Below the pieces are notes generated by a model. It was not told the origin of the DNA. It saw only the letters and a program-made list of their open reading frames with translations, and ran no database searches. Position numbers and translations under genes: made by a program. A stretch of 64,000 bases of DNA from Ctenosaura bakeri (Eukaryota > Chordata > Lepidosauria > Squamata > Iguanidae), in assembly GCA_948474755.1 (NCBI GenBank), contig CAOLHI010001030.1:1-64000 (forward strand), in the 5' to 3' direction. Positions 36,571 to 48,342 of the stretch are shown here, piece by piece; within the stretch, counting starts at the first letter, position 1; each line of letters starts with the position of its first letter.

Positions 36571-39479
36571 AGTAAACATGCAGTCCTAGGAACGTTACTT
36601 GGAAAGTATCACCTCACCTCACTGAAAATGGTGGGATGTATCTCTGAATCAGCATGGAGAAATTTGAACTGTAATAAATAGGTTCAGTAGTAATTTTTCT
36701 TTGAGCCTCTTTTGTGCTACTTGTTTGTGTAATCTCTAATCATTGAGAAAGGGGAAGAGAGGCACCTGTAATGCAAATGAACATTCTAGCTAAAGCAGGA
36801 TTTATATTCACATGGCAAACCAGCTGAAAAAAAAATTGATTTAAGCCTCATCTGTATAAACATGGGATATCACTGTTGTTGTTGTTGTGTTCCTCCAAGT
36901 CATTTCTGACTTACAGTTACTCTAAAGGAAACCTATCACGGGGATTTCTCAAGATTTGTTCCAAAGGGGTTTGCTTTGCTTTGCTTTCCTCTGAGGCTGG
37001 GAGAGTGTGACTTGCCCAAAGCCAACCAGCAAGTTTTCATGGCTGAGCAGGGATCTGAACCCTGGTGTCCTGGAGTCCTAGTCCAACAGTCAGACCACTG
37101 CACAACACTGGCTCTATGAAATGCTAATCTACATACAAATGTTACCATACCCTGCAAGCTATGCTGTTTTCATAAATTGGACTTATTAATGACTGGGGAA
37201 CATAATCGAAGTCATGTTGACCAGAGAATGTGTTTTGAGGTCAAGCTGACCTGAGGTGTGTTCAGGGTCATAAGCCCGGAGAGGATTAGATTCACCTTAG
37301 GACAGCCATAACTTCGAAATGACTTAAAGGTACACAACAAGAAGGCAAGAAGTCACGCAAAAGAGAAAGTAGGTTAGATGGGACCTCAGGGCATGTCCAG
37401 GTCTCAGTCAGGAAGCTCTGGTGTTAATGAGATTGTAAATGTAAATGTAAATGTTCCCTCAATGATTCAACCTTCAAAGACAATAGCATCTGAAACTGCC
37501 TCAACAGAGCAACTAATTGTCATCAACCCATTTCCTATTCCAGCTGAAATTCTCCGTTGTTTCCTCATTCACCCAGACATTAAGGAGCTATCATGATTCC
37601 CATCGGTGCTTTGCCACCTAATGCTAAGGCCATTAGCCTGTTCTGCACCCCCATTGTTTGTTCTGCCAGAAAGCCGTTAATGCCTTCCCCCTCAGGACAG
37701 AAAAAGAGTATTTAAACTCTGGCTCTGAGCTAGACAACTTGTAGAACCATAGGTCTCTGCACATAGGCCATCAGTATGCTGCTCCAATTCCCATTCTGGT
37801 ACTACCCTTGGACCCTTAGTCTGAGTCACATTGCTTCACCTCTTCTTTGCAGGATAGGTAAACATCACCCACCTCTCCATAGCTTCTCACGATCCAATTT
37901 TCCCTCCTTTCCTTCTGTTAACCTTGTGTGGTCCTAAGACTGCTTGAATCTTGTGTGCGATTGTGACATTTCCCCAATAAAACATACTTTTAATCTCCAA
38001 CTGGTGTCCTGCATTAGCACTTGTATACATAGGTGGGAGATCCTGTATAAATACCTCCTCTCGCAGGCCTCTCTTTGAACTAATAATTCCCCACTGTTTC
38101 ACAGATGCATTGGCAACACGGGTGGACTTCTGAGTCACCCACCTTTTGGGGTAACACAGACAATTCTTAATGTTACCAGTTCAAAGTCATTCTGCAGCTA
38201 TGTTATCTTTCCCTCCTTAATGTATTTCCTACAGTGAGAAAAAAGGTAGAAGAAGTGATCTGCAAAAACACAGGAAAGTTCCAAATGGAAGATGATTATG
38301 ACTGGAGAACCCTCTCTTCACCTCTAAAAATCTGTAAATGGAGCAAGGAGATTGCATGATGATAGCCTCATCTGGAAGCAACATGTAAAGAGAGAGAGAA
38401 GGGAAAGCACAATGTGGGCTGAGGGATGAAAGCGTGGGATTAGCAGAAAACAGGTTAAAAATAAGAAAGTGAAAAGCAGGTGTGGAACAGTGAATATCAA
38501 CTGCATTGAGCAAGAAGTCTTTTAAGGATCTGAAAAAAGTATGAAGGGAAGAGGTAAAAGGTAGCTAACATAAATTAATATTTCTGTACAGGGCTAGTTG
38601 GGGATGAGTTTGGCTGGGGGCCAACATACAGGCCAGATGCTGCATGTGTCTCCTCTATTGTTTCTGCGACTGCTGCTACCTCTATTTGATAGTCACCTCC
38701 ACCAAAAATTAGTGGTGGCACCTCTAAGAAAACCCCCAATACTTTCAGCCTTCCCTTCTGGAAAGGGAGTTACTCTGTCCTGCAAACTGGCAAGAAGGTC
38801 CCCCAGCCCAAATCCATTTAGCAGAACTCCTGCAGTTGCTGTTGAATTTTGGCAGTGACTGCAGCAGTGCTGAGAACCTTGCAGCAGCCACTGAATTTCA
38901 ATGGCAACAGCGATGATGGTTGGGGAATTGTGGCAGCAGTATAGCCCCCAGCGGGCTTCAAGGGGAATCCAGTATGGCCTCCCAGATCCCATCAGAGGCC
39001 CACCCCTGAAGTTGCAAGACTACATTTTTCCTTTGATGAAAGAAAATCATTTTATTGACCGGAAAAATATTCCTAAGAAAACACCTAACTGCTCGTAGGA
39101 CTATGTTAGTAAAGAGAGTGCACACTTTTCATGAGAAGTATTCCCAAAGCTGTGTATTTGGTCACTACCACTGGGTTTCAAGGGAGGCATTAATTACTGA
39201 ATATCAGGGACCAACACAGATCATAGAGTAGTGGCCATTCATGACCCCCTGGCTGCTAGCACATATCTGCTATTATTTCTAAAAGCGTATCTTCTCTTCA
39301 GATATTGCATATGGGCACAAAGGGACATAGCACGAATGTGTCCCCTGTGTAAACTGTAAAATAGTCCACATATATGACCGTTACAAACACAAGAGCTGAC
39401 TTTTAAAACTTTAGTAAGCATGCACACTGGAAACATGCAGCTGACAAAAAGTAAAATTCCTGCTCAGATACCTCTAATA
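36571..39479. other. Intergenic stretch with SINE remnants and a possible LTR
   Basis: It contains an antisense SINE at 36873-37117, a SINE 3' tail fragment in sense orientation at 37301-37343 and a possible solo LTR at about 37590-38130. The remaining 38.1-39.4 kb has no recognisable gene or repeat. Confidence 0.5.
36873..37117 (-). mobile_element. tRNA-derived SINE, antisense, full length
   Basis: On the minus strand it starts AGAGCCAGTGTTGTGCAGTG and passes through CAGGGTTCAGATCCC and CAGCCATGAAAAC. It ends in a CTTGGAGGAACACAACAAC tail. It has the same family layout as 35052-35280. Confidence 0.75.
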
Positions 39480-39483
39480 TCAT

Positions 39484-39697
39484 AAAGGCACCAGATCCTG
39501 TCTGACCGTGGAAGCTTAGCAGGGTCAGCCCTATTAGTACTCAGATGAGAGACTGCCAACAAATACCAGGTACAGTAAGCTACATTTCAGAGAAAGGAAC
39601 TGGCAAAACCACCTCTGAGTATTTGTGGCCTAAGAAAACCCTAGGGGGTCACCATAGATTGACAGGCAACTTGAACGCACATAGACACACACATACA
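39484..39697 (+). mobile_element. 5S rRNA-derived SINE, sense
   Basis: The head reads CAGATCCTGTCTGACC, GGAAGCTTAGCAGGGTC and GATGAGAGACTG, matching 5S rRNA order. The body includes AAACCACCTCTGAGTATTTG and the tail has CA-rich repeats. It is immediately followed by a Sauria-type SINE. Confidence 0.8.
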
Positions 39698-39911
39698 ATG
39701 CCAGTACTGCAAGCCACAAGGTTGTGAGTTCGATCCTGCCGGGCTCCAAGGTTGACTCAGCCTTCCATCCTTCCGCAGGTCGGTAAAATGAGTACCCAGC
39801 TTGTTGGGGGCATATATAGAAATACATGCTATTTGTAAGTTGTTCGCCACCTCGATCCATATGGAGAGGCGGGATACAAATAAATAAGAAGAAGGAGAAG
39901 AAGAAGAAGTT
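39698..39911 (+). mobile_element. Sauria-type SINE, head-truncated, with (AAG)n tail
   Basis: The segment has the B-box GTTCGATCC and the characteristic Sauria SINE body: CAGCCTTCCATCC, GGTCGGTAAAATGAGTACCC and a tail resembling BovB LINE ends (GGCGGGATACAAATAAATAA). The A-box end is missing. This family is squamate-specific as far as I know, which is the main basis for the taxonomic guess. Confidence 0.75.
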
Positions 39912-39979
39912 GCTAACATTACTAAAAACAAAACTAGGGGCCTTTTACAGTACACAGCTGTAGTACATTAATTCCATTT

Positions 39980-40220
39980 TGTAGTTATGTGCCTTCAAAT
40001 TATTCCCAACTTATAGCAACCTTAAGGCGAACTTATCACAGGATTTTCTTCACAAGATTTGTTCAGAAGGGCTTTGCCTTTGCCTTCCTCTGAGGCTGAC
40101 AGAATGGAACTTGCCAAAGATGGGACTAAACCAGTGGGTTTCTGTGGCTGAGGAGGGATTCAAACCCTGGTCTCCAGAGTCATAGTCAAATGCTCAAACC
40201 ACCACACCATGCTGACCCTT
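39980..40220 (-). mobile_element. tRNA-derived SINE, antisense
   Basis: On the minus strand it includes GTGGTTTGAGCATTTGACTA, GGGTTTGAATCCC, CAGCCACAGAAACCC and the tail TTTGAAGGCACATAACTAC. It is adjacent to a family B MITE remnant at about 40217-40385. Confidence 0.75.
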
Positions 40221-40385
40221 TAGTCTTATGGAATCCTGGGATTTGCAGTTCAGGGAGGGGTGTTAACTTTAGAATTCTCTGCCAGGGAGTTCTAGTGCCT
40301 CACCAAATTACAGCTCTCAGGATTCTATAGGGAGCAATCATGGCAGTGAAGTGCAATCAAAGTGCTGCAATGTACAAGGCCCTAG
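40217..40385. mobile_element. Family B foldback MITE remnant
   Basis: It contains GGAATCCTGGGATTTGCAGT, GAATTCTCTGCCAGGGAG and CATGGCAGTGAAGTGCAATC in family B order, but the left terminal arm is missing. Confidence 0.5.
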
Positions 40386-43115
40386 GATATACAATTTGCT
40401 ATCGCCTTCCTTTCACATTAAATTCTAGGATCCGACTGCAAAAATATATAAATTTAATTGCCATGATATCACACATTGTCATATTATACATAACTAGGAA
40501 CTATTACTTCATTGTGTTAGGTAAAGTATTGTATGTTTTCCTACGCCAGAAATCTACTTAAGGATAGTATCAATGCCATCTGTCCTGATAGTGCCTTCCC
40601 CTCATTCCTGAGGTCACTTGAAATTAAGACAAGTATAGGCATATTCCTCATGTAATTCCCAAGGCACCACTCCCTAATGTTCATGATAATATCTCAACAA
40701 AAGAGTTCACACCCTATTTAGAACTGAGGTGTCTGACTTTGAAACAAGTATTTATCTCTATATTCTGAAAGCTCATGTTGCTTTTGCATAGTACGTTGAA
40801 AAATCCCAGCAAAAGAAGAGTCCAGATCTTTTTCAGATGCCATTCATACAGAAGCACTAGCTACACTCCCATGGTGCTCAGACAGTCTCGAGACACAATG
40901 TAGACAACATGGTTGCAGGATCAAATCAGTTCTCCCCTCCCTTTCCCCCTTTCCAATCTTGCTTTTCTAACTCCTTGCCTGCTGAAGAGATCTGAAATTC
41001 TTGAAAGCTTGCACACATTTTTGTGACCCCTTGGTTCACTTAATAAAGCCTTTACCCTAATATATATTTTAGCCAATATCTACTTTCAAGTTACCAGTGG
41101 TAACGCCTTCCTCCTGTCTCCCCTCCACACACTTCAAGCTCTGCCACTGTTCAACAGTGAAAGTAAGAAAACACTTCTTACACATTAACAGAAAAATGTG
41201 GAAACTGAAAGTAATTGCATATTGATGTAATTCCCAGTGGCTCCCAGAAGGCACAGAGACTGAAGTGCTTCTTGAAAGATGTATCTCAGGTTTGGAATGT
41301 GAACCTGTAAGCCACTCAACTACAATTTGACCTGGTTTAAAATCATAATCCTTAAATAAGTACTGGTTGTTTGTGTTGTTGTTGTGTGCCTTCAAGTAAT
41401 TTCTGACTTACAGCAACCCTGAAGTGAACCTATCTCAGGGTTTTCTTGCAAGATTTCTTCAGAGGGGTTTGCCACTGCCTTCCTCTGAGGCTGAGAGAAT
41501 GTGACTTGCCCAAGGTCATCCATTTCTGTATCGGAGCAGAGATTTGAACATTAGTCTCCTGGAGTCCTAGTCCACACTGCCAAACCACACTGGCTCAGAT
41601 ACGTACCACACTTAGTATTTATAAGCATTGCATTCGAAACAGAGAATGTTAAGGTTAGAATCCTATGCACGTGTACTAGCAATAAGCTCAAACTAATACA
41701 ATGAGACTTACTTCTCAGTAAACATCCATAAGACCAAGCTTCACTGCAGATAGATCCATACCATAACATGGCAGTATGGAAATGCCCTATGAGTACAGTG
41801 TACATGAGCAATATGCAGCTTCAGTGTGGAACACAGAAAAAGGGTATGTGGGTGACTCTCTAAACTGTGAACAAGTAATATTCATATCACCACCTGAAGA
41901 AGAGAAAGTACATTAGATTATTATTGGAGCAATTTTGTGTTTTATAGGTACGAAGGGAGCCAAGCTGAACAACAATCACCATGCCTAAAAATGCACAAGA
42001 ACCCAGAAGTTCCTCTTGCCCCGGAAGTAAAAATGGCTGTTTCCGTATGTTTCATCACATCATTCCATATCCATTACCTGAGGTGGTTGCCTCACTCTGC
42101 CCATCGATAGAAACAGCCCTGCTTATACCCCATGCTTTTTTTTGGTGCAGTGGGAAAGAGAAAAGGCACAAGAACTAATTGTAAAGTGGCAACTGATTAA
42201 ATATCTAGTGGAAGACATACGTCCAGAATACTACTATGTATGCCAGAAAATATCCTATATTGTAACAGAATTAGATCCAGCCCTATTTCCTATTGGAAAT
42301 GCACAGGAGTTCTAGCATTGACATCAGTGATTACTGGATCAGTTTTCTGCCAACTGACACACAGCTACATTACCTGGCTTGTTTATAATCTCTTTGAACT
42401 CCTTGGATCAACATGGCTCACTTTAACTCACAACTGAATCCTACCTTCCCCGGAGGTGGTACTATAATTTTGTACCATCTCATGCTGCAAGCTTCCTCTT
42501 GATACTTGTGAGACTTTTAATGCCCTTATATGTGCAGCATGTAGAGGTAATATAACTTTATCTGGATTCATTCTAATGGGGTGATGTAACACAGCTGATG
42601 AGTTTCCTACACACAGCAGTATCTTCCCCCACCGCCCCCGAAGCTGTGATTCACAGGCATTACAGCTGGTTGTGTGTAGGGATTTGGTGGGCCTTTGTTC
42701 TATATTTCATGGAACAATAAAATATTTATTCTGGCCAAAAGTTTCTTCCATGTTTCTTTCTGCCCAGAACATTTGATCTATCCTCTTGTACAAATATTTT
42801 AAAGGAGAAATAGCTGCGGTGATAAGGAATTTCCCAGACCAGTGTCACAGATATATCCCTTGGATCATGTCACTTTTGAGTAGCTCTGTTTTCATGGGTC
42901 ATGTTCATGTCAGCTGTGATCTGTCTGGTTAACATTGCTTTCCCAAAGTTTCTAAAATGAACTTAAATCTGTTGTTATAGAAGAGGGAGAAATAATGAGA
43001 AGACAAAAGGGTCAGAAGAGACTATAATATGCAACAATCAAAGGTAGCAATGGAGAAAAGTCAGGGCTCAGAGGGTCAAACCACCAGGTTGTTTGATTAA
43101 CAAGGGTGATAATCA
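40386..43115. other. Intergenic stretch, one SINE, no gene seen
   Basis: An antisense SINE at 41370-41598 is the only clear element. A short copy of the squamate 'GACTTACTTCTCAGTA' repeat lies near 41640-41745. The rest is unassigned. Confidence 0.55.
41370..41598 (-). mobile_element. tRNA-derived SINE, antisense, full length
   Basis: On the minus strand it starts GAGCCAGTGTGGTTTGGCAG and ends with the tail CTTGAAGGCACACAACAACA. The body contains CTTGGGCAAGTCACATTCTC and CAGTGGCAAACCCCTC, as in the other copies. Confidence 0.75.
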
Positions 43116-43561
43116 GGGACCCATTCACAATACACAGTTATAGCACTCTTATTCTACTTTGGGTCCTATCACACTATACTGTTATAGCACTATTATTCCA
43201 TGTTAACTGCCAGGGCAACATGCTATGGAATTCTGGAGTTTGCAGTTTAGTGAGGTCCAAGAGCTCTCTGGCTGAGAATTCTAAGTGCTTCTCCCTAAAC
43301 TGCAAATCCCAGGATTCCATACCATGAGCTAAAGCGGAATAATAGCACTATAACAGTGTAGTGTGATAGGGCCCTTTTTCTGCCATGGTGGCTTCCTGTG
43401 GAATCCTGGAGTTTGGTGACCAGGTATTAGAGAATTCTAAATGGCTGAGACTTCTTAAATGTCCCTTCCTAAATTGCCAATCCCAGGATTCTATAAGTTG
43501 TTGCCATGGTGCTTAAAGTGGAATTATAGCACAATAATTGTGTAGTGTGAATGAGCCTTCC
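43116..43561. mobile_element. Family B foldback MITE interrupted by another copy (outer element)
   Basis: The left arm GGGACCCATTCACAATACAC stops at 43160. The right part resumes at 43375 with TTTTTCTGCCATGGTGG and ends TAGTGTGAATGAGCC. Removing the inner copy brings the two parts together as one foldback. The right boundary is approximate. Confidence 0.7.
43161..43374. mobile_element. Family B foldback MITE, inner 214-bp copy
   Basis: The ends are GGGTCCTATCACACTATAC and GTGTGATAGGGCCC, flanked by TTT at 43158-43160 and 43375-43377. The centre holds AGAGCTCTCTGGCTGAGAAT and CCCAGGATTCCATACCATG. The triplet lies in a T run, so the duplication is less certain than the CAT one at 22232. Confidence 0.75.
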
Positions 43562-44027
43562 CTTTGGGCTTCCTTGCTCACTCTGAGGTTAGCTGAAATC
43601 CTCACAGAAACTGAGCAAGGGGTGTTCTGTTGTCTCCTCCACCATAACATATTGTGAGCTATCCCCACAGTAAAGGAAAATATTGGGGAGAATGATGTCT
43701 TAGTTTTGAATAGACAACTGAGATCTATTAACTTTACACAAGACCTGTGCGGAGATGAAAACTGCTGGGACTAGTTTGTTGGTATAAATAATCACAGCTG
43801 TCTGTTGTTTTGGGGTCTTCTTGAGATAGAGTTATGGAGAATGCCTCAGGGAATGCCTTCACTTCAGCATTAACTATGACACCAGAAGTGGTGAGAAAAA
43901 AAAGTTTGAGCAAGTCGGTGGTGAAGAGCTGGGAAAAGCAATGGATAAACAATAGCACCTTTTTGGCACTTGGAGTTTGCAGATACAAACTGTTCTGCTG
44001 ATTAAGTCTTTCCCTTCTCCAAATACT

Positions 44028-44492
44028 GGCCCTTTTCAGACGTGGTGGGGGGACGCCCGAACATGCTACTCACCAGATTTTTCCTGCATCCGGGCGAGTC
44101 CGTCACAACCAGGAGCAGCGCGAGTTTGCCGCTCCACAGTTCTTTGGCGTCCTAAATGGCGGCTTCCAGTTGGTGGAGGCTCTCCACCAACCAGAGAAGC
44201 TTGCCAGCCGAAAGCCCGCCCTCGGAAGATCTGTAGGCACGCACTTGTGCACGCCTGCAAATCTGCTCCTGAGCCGGGCAACGGAAAGGCACGGGGTTGC
44301 ACGCTCTGTGCTTTTTAAAACCTCTCAAAAGAGGTTTTTAAAAAACATGCCACGCAACCAGTTCCAGTCATTCCTGCATGGACTGAGGTATGAAACTACG
44401 AAAAGTAGTCCGACCCAGTCCACTCCATGGTGCAAAAGACCTCCATTGGAGGCCGCTCTGCCCCGTTTTAATAGCCCGGTGCAGAAAGGGCC
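44028..44492. mobile_element. Family C non-autonomous DNA element, 465 bp, copy 1
   Basis: The ends are GGCCCTTTTCAGACG and CCGGTGCAGAAAGGGCC; flanking triplets are ACT and TCT. The interior is GC-rich and not related to families A or B. It contains AAATGGCGGCTTCCAGTTGG, two small hairpins (GGTGGAGGCTCTCCACC and around AAACCTCTCAAAAGAGGTTT), and ACCTCCATTGGAGG. Its relative is at 51039-51508. The open frames inside are element sequence, not genes. Confidence 0.75.
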
Positions 44493-47400
44493 TCTGAGAG
44501 ACTGAAAGCAGTCCCACTCAGTTCTCCAAATCTGTAAAATATTCTGTGCATGCCCAGCTTCCAGCTGTCTAAATTTGGCAGAGATAGTTCTAATTAATCC
44601 TCTGTCCCACTTTTCAGCTGCTTTTAAAATGTCCCAGTTTCTTCCTCTACTTCCCCCTTTTCATTTTTCTCCTCTGTTTACTTCAATTGCTGTAAACTGA
44701 AGTGCAAAAAAGTGCAAAAGTTATTTGCACTCAACTCAGCAGTGGGGGAGAGGAGAGGAGGAGGTGCCCTTCCCAGCAGGCTCAGGCAAAAGGAAACTAC
44801 GCCAGCCTCTCCCAGCTTGTGTGCTCTTCTTTGTTAATAACTGTTGCCATCTGGAATGCACTCTGACATTGCTTCGCCTCAGGTGTCCTGGTTTTCATTT
44901 GTGAAATATCAGACAGCATACATAATGCATGCTGGGGTACGATATATATGTGTCACCCATTGTGATAATGGAGTTTCCCTATTATCTGGGTAACAGAGCT
45001 TAAGGGAGGTAGTTCTCCCTTGGAAATACAAAGGGTTAATGGACTGCTAGGGTTAGGCTACATTGATTGGAGTTCACGTGAAATAGGTCACATGAGATAG
45101 TTGCCCAATTGAGGGGGAGAGAGAGAGGAGTGAATCTTCTAGATGGTTTGATGACAAGTGAAAAAAAAATCCTTAAGAGACTATGAGGAGGGTGAGGAAA
45201 CCTAGTAGGCTGCCTCCTGGCCCTCCCTAAAATACCATCTCAGAAATGACCAACTGTTGTGAGTAGCTTAGAATGTGTCTAGTTAGTTGCATTAGAACAT
45301 TGTTATTTTGGACAGTTTGGCTGAACTTGGGAATCTATCTGTGCTTATAACTACTTGTAACAATCAAGCGTACCTGAGGTGGGGAGCCCTTTCATGAGTA
45401 TTATTTTCTTGTTTTACCTTGCATGTTTAAAATAAATACTTTTCTGTAAGCCCCCGTTCCCTCTCCATTCCCACACATTCCTCGGTGCACACGTAGATAG
45501 GATTCCTCTCACTCCAAAGGGGGAGATGAGGGAAAGGAAAGGAACTTGGAACATAGAGGTTGTGAATTCCCAAGCAACGTCCCACTGCATTGCCGTAGGC
45601 TGGGCTAAATCACTGGGTGGTGGCAACTCGGAATTAAGAGAATTTGGGGGACATTCTTTGTTCTTTTTCAAGGCAGAAGTCAGCATTGAGAGGGAGGAGG
45701 ACCCCCAATTCCGCTGAATCTCCACACCCATCTCCTACTGACTAGCAGGAAATATGAGGACACCAAAGGAACGTTTGCAGAAAACTGTTTGTAAAGGTGT
45801 GTGGGAGAAAGGGTGGGTGGGATTGTGACATTTAAATTTCAGGAGAGACATAGGTAGATGAAAAAGGTTATTTAATTATCCTGAAACAACAAAGCCTAAT
45901 TATTCTACTTATATAATTATCCTGGAAACAACAGAGAATCTTTCAACACCTGAAAGTCTAACAAATGGAATGTGGCCTAAGGTTTTCTGAACATATTTAA
46001 AGTCTCACAACAGACTCTGTTGGTTTTGTTGCAACAGTCTACCACAGCTGCCAGTCTAGATACTAACTATCCTGCTTCTCCTATTCCAAGTGCAAAGGCT
46101 GGAAGCGATAGTCAAATCTGACTTCAGCTGTGGCTCCTCTTGGAGGTCCAGTTAGTTACAGCACTGGCTTCATTCCACTACCAAGCTAAAACATGGCTCT
46201 TTTTAATTAAAGCCTTTGGGGCCTGACTTATTTTCCCCCAAAATGTACATGTTCATGGTTTTAAATGGTTTTAAATGGTTTTAAATGCTTAATATTAAGC
46301 AACAGTGGCTGGCACCCCATTTGGTATTTACATCATCCTAAACTGACTTATGATCAAATAAAGGTGAATTGAGATGTTGCACAATTCTCATATTCTCAAG
46401 CCTGGAGCAGAGACATAGCTACGTCTCTGGGACCATTGCATAAATGGAGCCAGCAGCATAGCCATTGTGCAGCAATCCCAATGCACAATGTGTCTGGATA
46501 CACAATGGGATATATGCATTGGGGCACACTGCATGGTGGAAACTCCTATCACACAATGGGACATCTTTTGCTATGCCTTGTTACACAGCATCACAATTCA
46601 CTAGCATTTCTGTGTATTATGTCGGCGAGGTAGCTCTGTCATCATAAAATTATGCATTGTAGCTTCTGAGGTGGGATCTTGACCACTATTTTTTATTGTT
46701 TTAAATACTATGAAGCTGATATTATTTGTATGCCACCCTGTCAGTATACTACCCTGAGATGTTGTAAAAAAAAAAAGGGAAACAAACAAACAAACCCATT
46801 CAGATATGATATTTGCTGGACAATGTTTGGGCAAGGCACTATGTCTTAGTATGGTGATAAAATGAAGATGTCACCTCATCCACCCCACCCTGTGCTCCTT
46901 GAGGGAAGGCTGAGATGATAAATAAGTGAAATCCTTGCATAAATAAGCATATTTAATATAAACACAACCTTCTTTTATCAGCTTACTTGTGGAGGCTGAG
47001 CTTTGTTGTTTTACAGTCAGATAATTGGCATGAATATATCAACTAACTTGTCTTGCCAACCACACCTTTCCCCCCTCACATTGAATATAAGTTACCTTTT
47101 AAAAATGGATTTGAAAGAGTAGGAGTGGGAAATGGATTAAACAGATAGTAAGAATTGGCTTTGTACTAAGAAAATCTTACCTGAGCTGTCCTAAATTAGG
47201 AACCCATCATTTCCTTGGAGTTTTTTTTCCCCCAGACCAACTTTTACCCATAAAAGTCTGCCCTGGAGTAGAATACAAAAGCTATTCTATGATTTACTCA
47301 GAACAAAGCTGTTCTCTTCTACTAGACAGGGATCTTCATCATTTCAAAGTGCAGCTTGGGCACAGGATTCAGGCAAGAACTCATATTTCTAGTCAGGGCA

Positions 47401-47932
47401 GTTTGCGAGGTGGTGGTGGTGGGAAACAAGAGCAGAGCTAAACTAAACTAAACTCAGTTTCTGGCAAAGCAAGGCAAAGCAAAAGCAAATTCCAGTTCAG
47501 TTTATGACAAAGCAAAGCAACATTTCCAGTATGGTAAGACCAAATTCATGTTCTAGGCACCACCCCACAGAGTTGTATCAACCAAGCTGGAGATTATTTA
47601 ACTGTATTTTCTTGTTACACTTGGTTGTACTTTTATCCATACTTTTAAAAAGTCTTAATCTTGCCATAATGTGCCTTGAGTATCAGTGTAGTCAAAACAC
47701 AGGACATAAGCATGCATAAATAAATAAATACAGAAAAGAAGGAAGGAAGGATAGAGTTATGAGATGATATTGTATTTGAAGTTATTCTCTCTTTGAAGAG
47801 CCATCCAGTTCAAGTCTTGTTTAAAGATAAAGAACAATAACAAGAATAGAGACAAAGGGCCAAGAAGTTGCCCATCTATTTTAGAACTATGATAGAGGCG
47901 AAATGTTAGAAAGACCAATCAGCCACACTTAT
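44493..47932. other. Intergenic stretch, possible LTR, no gene seen
   Basis: It contains a possible LTR at about 44952-45495, a decayed repeat at about 45930-46060 (GAAAGTCTAACAAATGG core), a short tandem GGTTTTAAAT repeat at 46256-46288 and a repeat-like segment at 46410-46655. Nothing resembles an exon. Confidence 0.5.
46256..46288 (+). repeat. Short tandem repeat, GGTTTTAAAT x3
   Basis: Three consecutive copies of the decamer GGTTTTAAAT are visible in otherwise unique sequence. Confidence 0.85.
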
Positions 47933-48144
47933 GGCCCTTGTATGCTACATGATTATAATCCATTACTACAATTCTGCTTTAACTGCCATGGCAGAATCCC
48001 ATAGAATCCTGGGATTTCTAGTTTGGTTGAGGCACTACAGTTCTCTGGCTGAGAATTCTAATGCCCCTTCTTAAATTGCATTGGATAGAACCAGACAGCT
48101 AAAGTAGAATCATAGCACTATAACTGTGTGGTATGAAAGAGATC
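47933..48144. mobile_element. Family B foldback MITE
   Basis: It runs from GGCCCTTGTATGCTACATG to GTGTGGTATGAAAGAGATC. The arms hold CTGCTTTAACTGCCATGG on the left and AGCTAAAGTAGAATCATAGC on the right, with CATAGAATCCTGGGATTTCT in the centre. Confidence 0.65.
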
Positions 48145-48173
48145 TCTAGTGAGATGTACTGCATTTATTTACA

Positions 48174-48342
48174 ATTGTTGTTGTTGTTGTTGTTGTGTGC
48201 CTTCAAGTTGTTTCTAACGTATGGCAACCTATCATGGGGCTTTCTGGGGCTGAGAGTGTGCGACACACCCAAGGTCCCTCAGTGGATTTCCATGGCCAAG
48301 TGAGGTCTCCAGGGTTGTAGTCCTATTCTCAAATGACTACAT
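48174..48342 (-). mobile_element. tRNA-derived SINE, antisense, internally deleted
   Basis: A (TTG)n run at 48174-48200 is the complement of the SINE's CAA-rich tail, followed by GTGTGCCTTCAAGTTG on the plus strand. Much of the middle is missing, but the CCATGGAAATCCACTG segment is present on the minus strand. Confidence 0.65.

Noticed and set aside
39484..39590. True 5S rRNA gene
   Set aside because: The similarity is partial and continues into a SINE body; several copies occur in different orientations.
44170..44505. Open frames inside the family C elements (also 51020-51330)
   Set aside because: They are translations of transposon interior shared between two copies, and the frames are not conserved between them.
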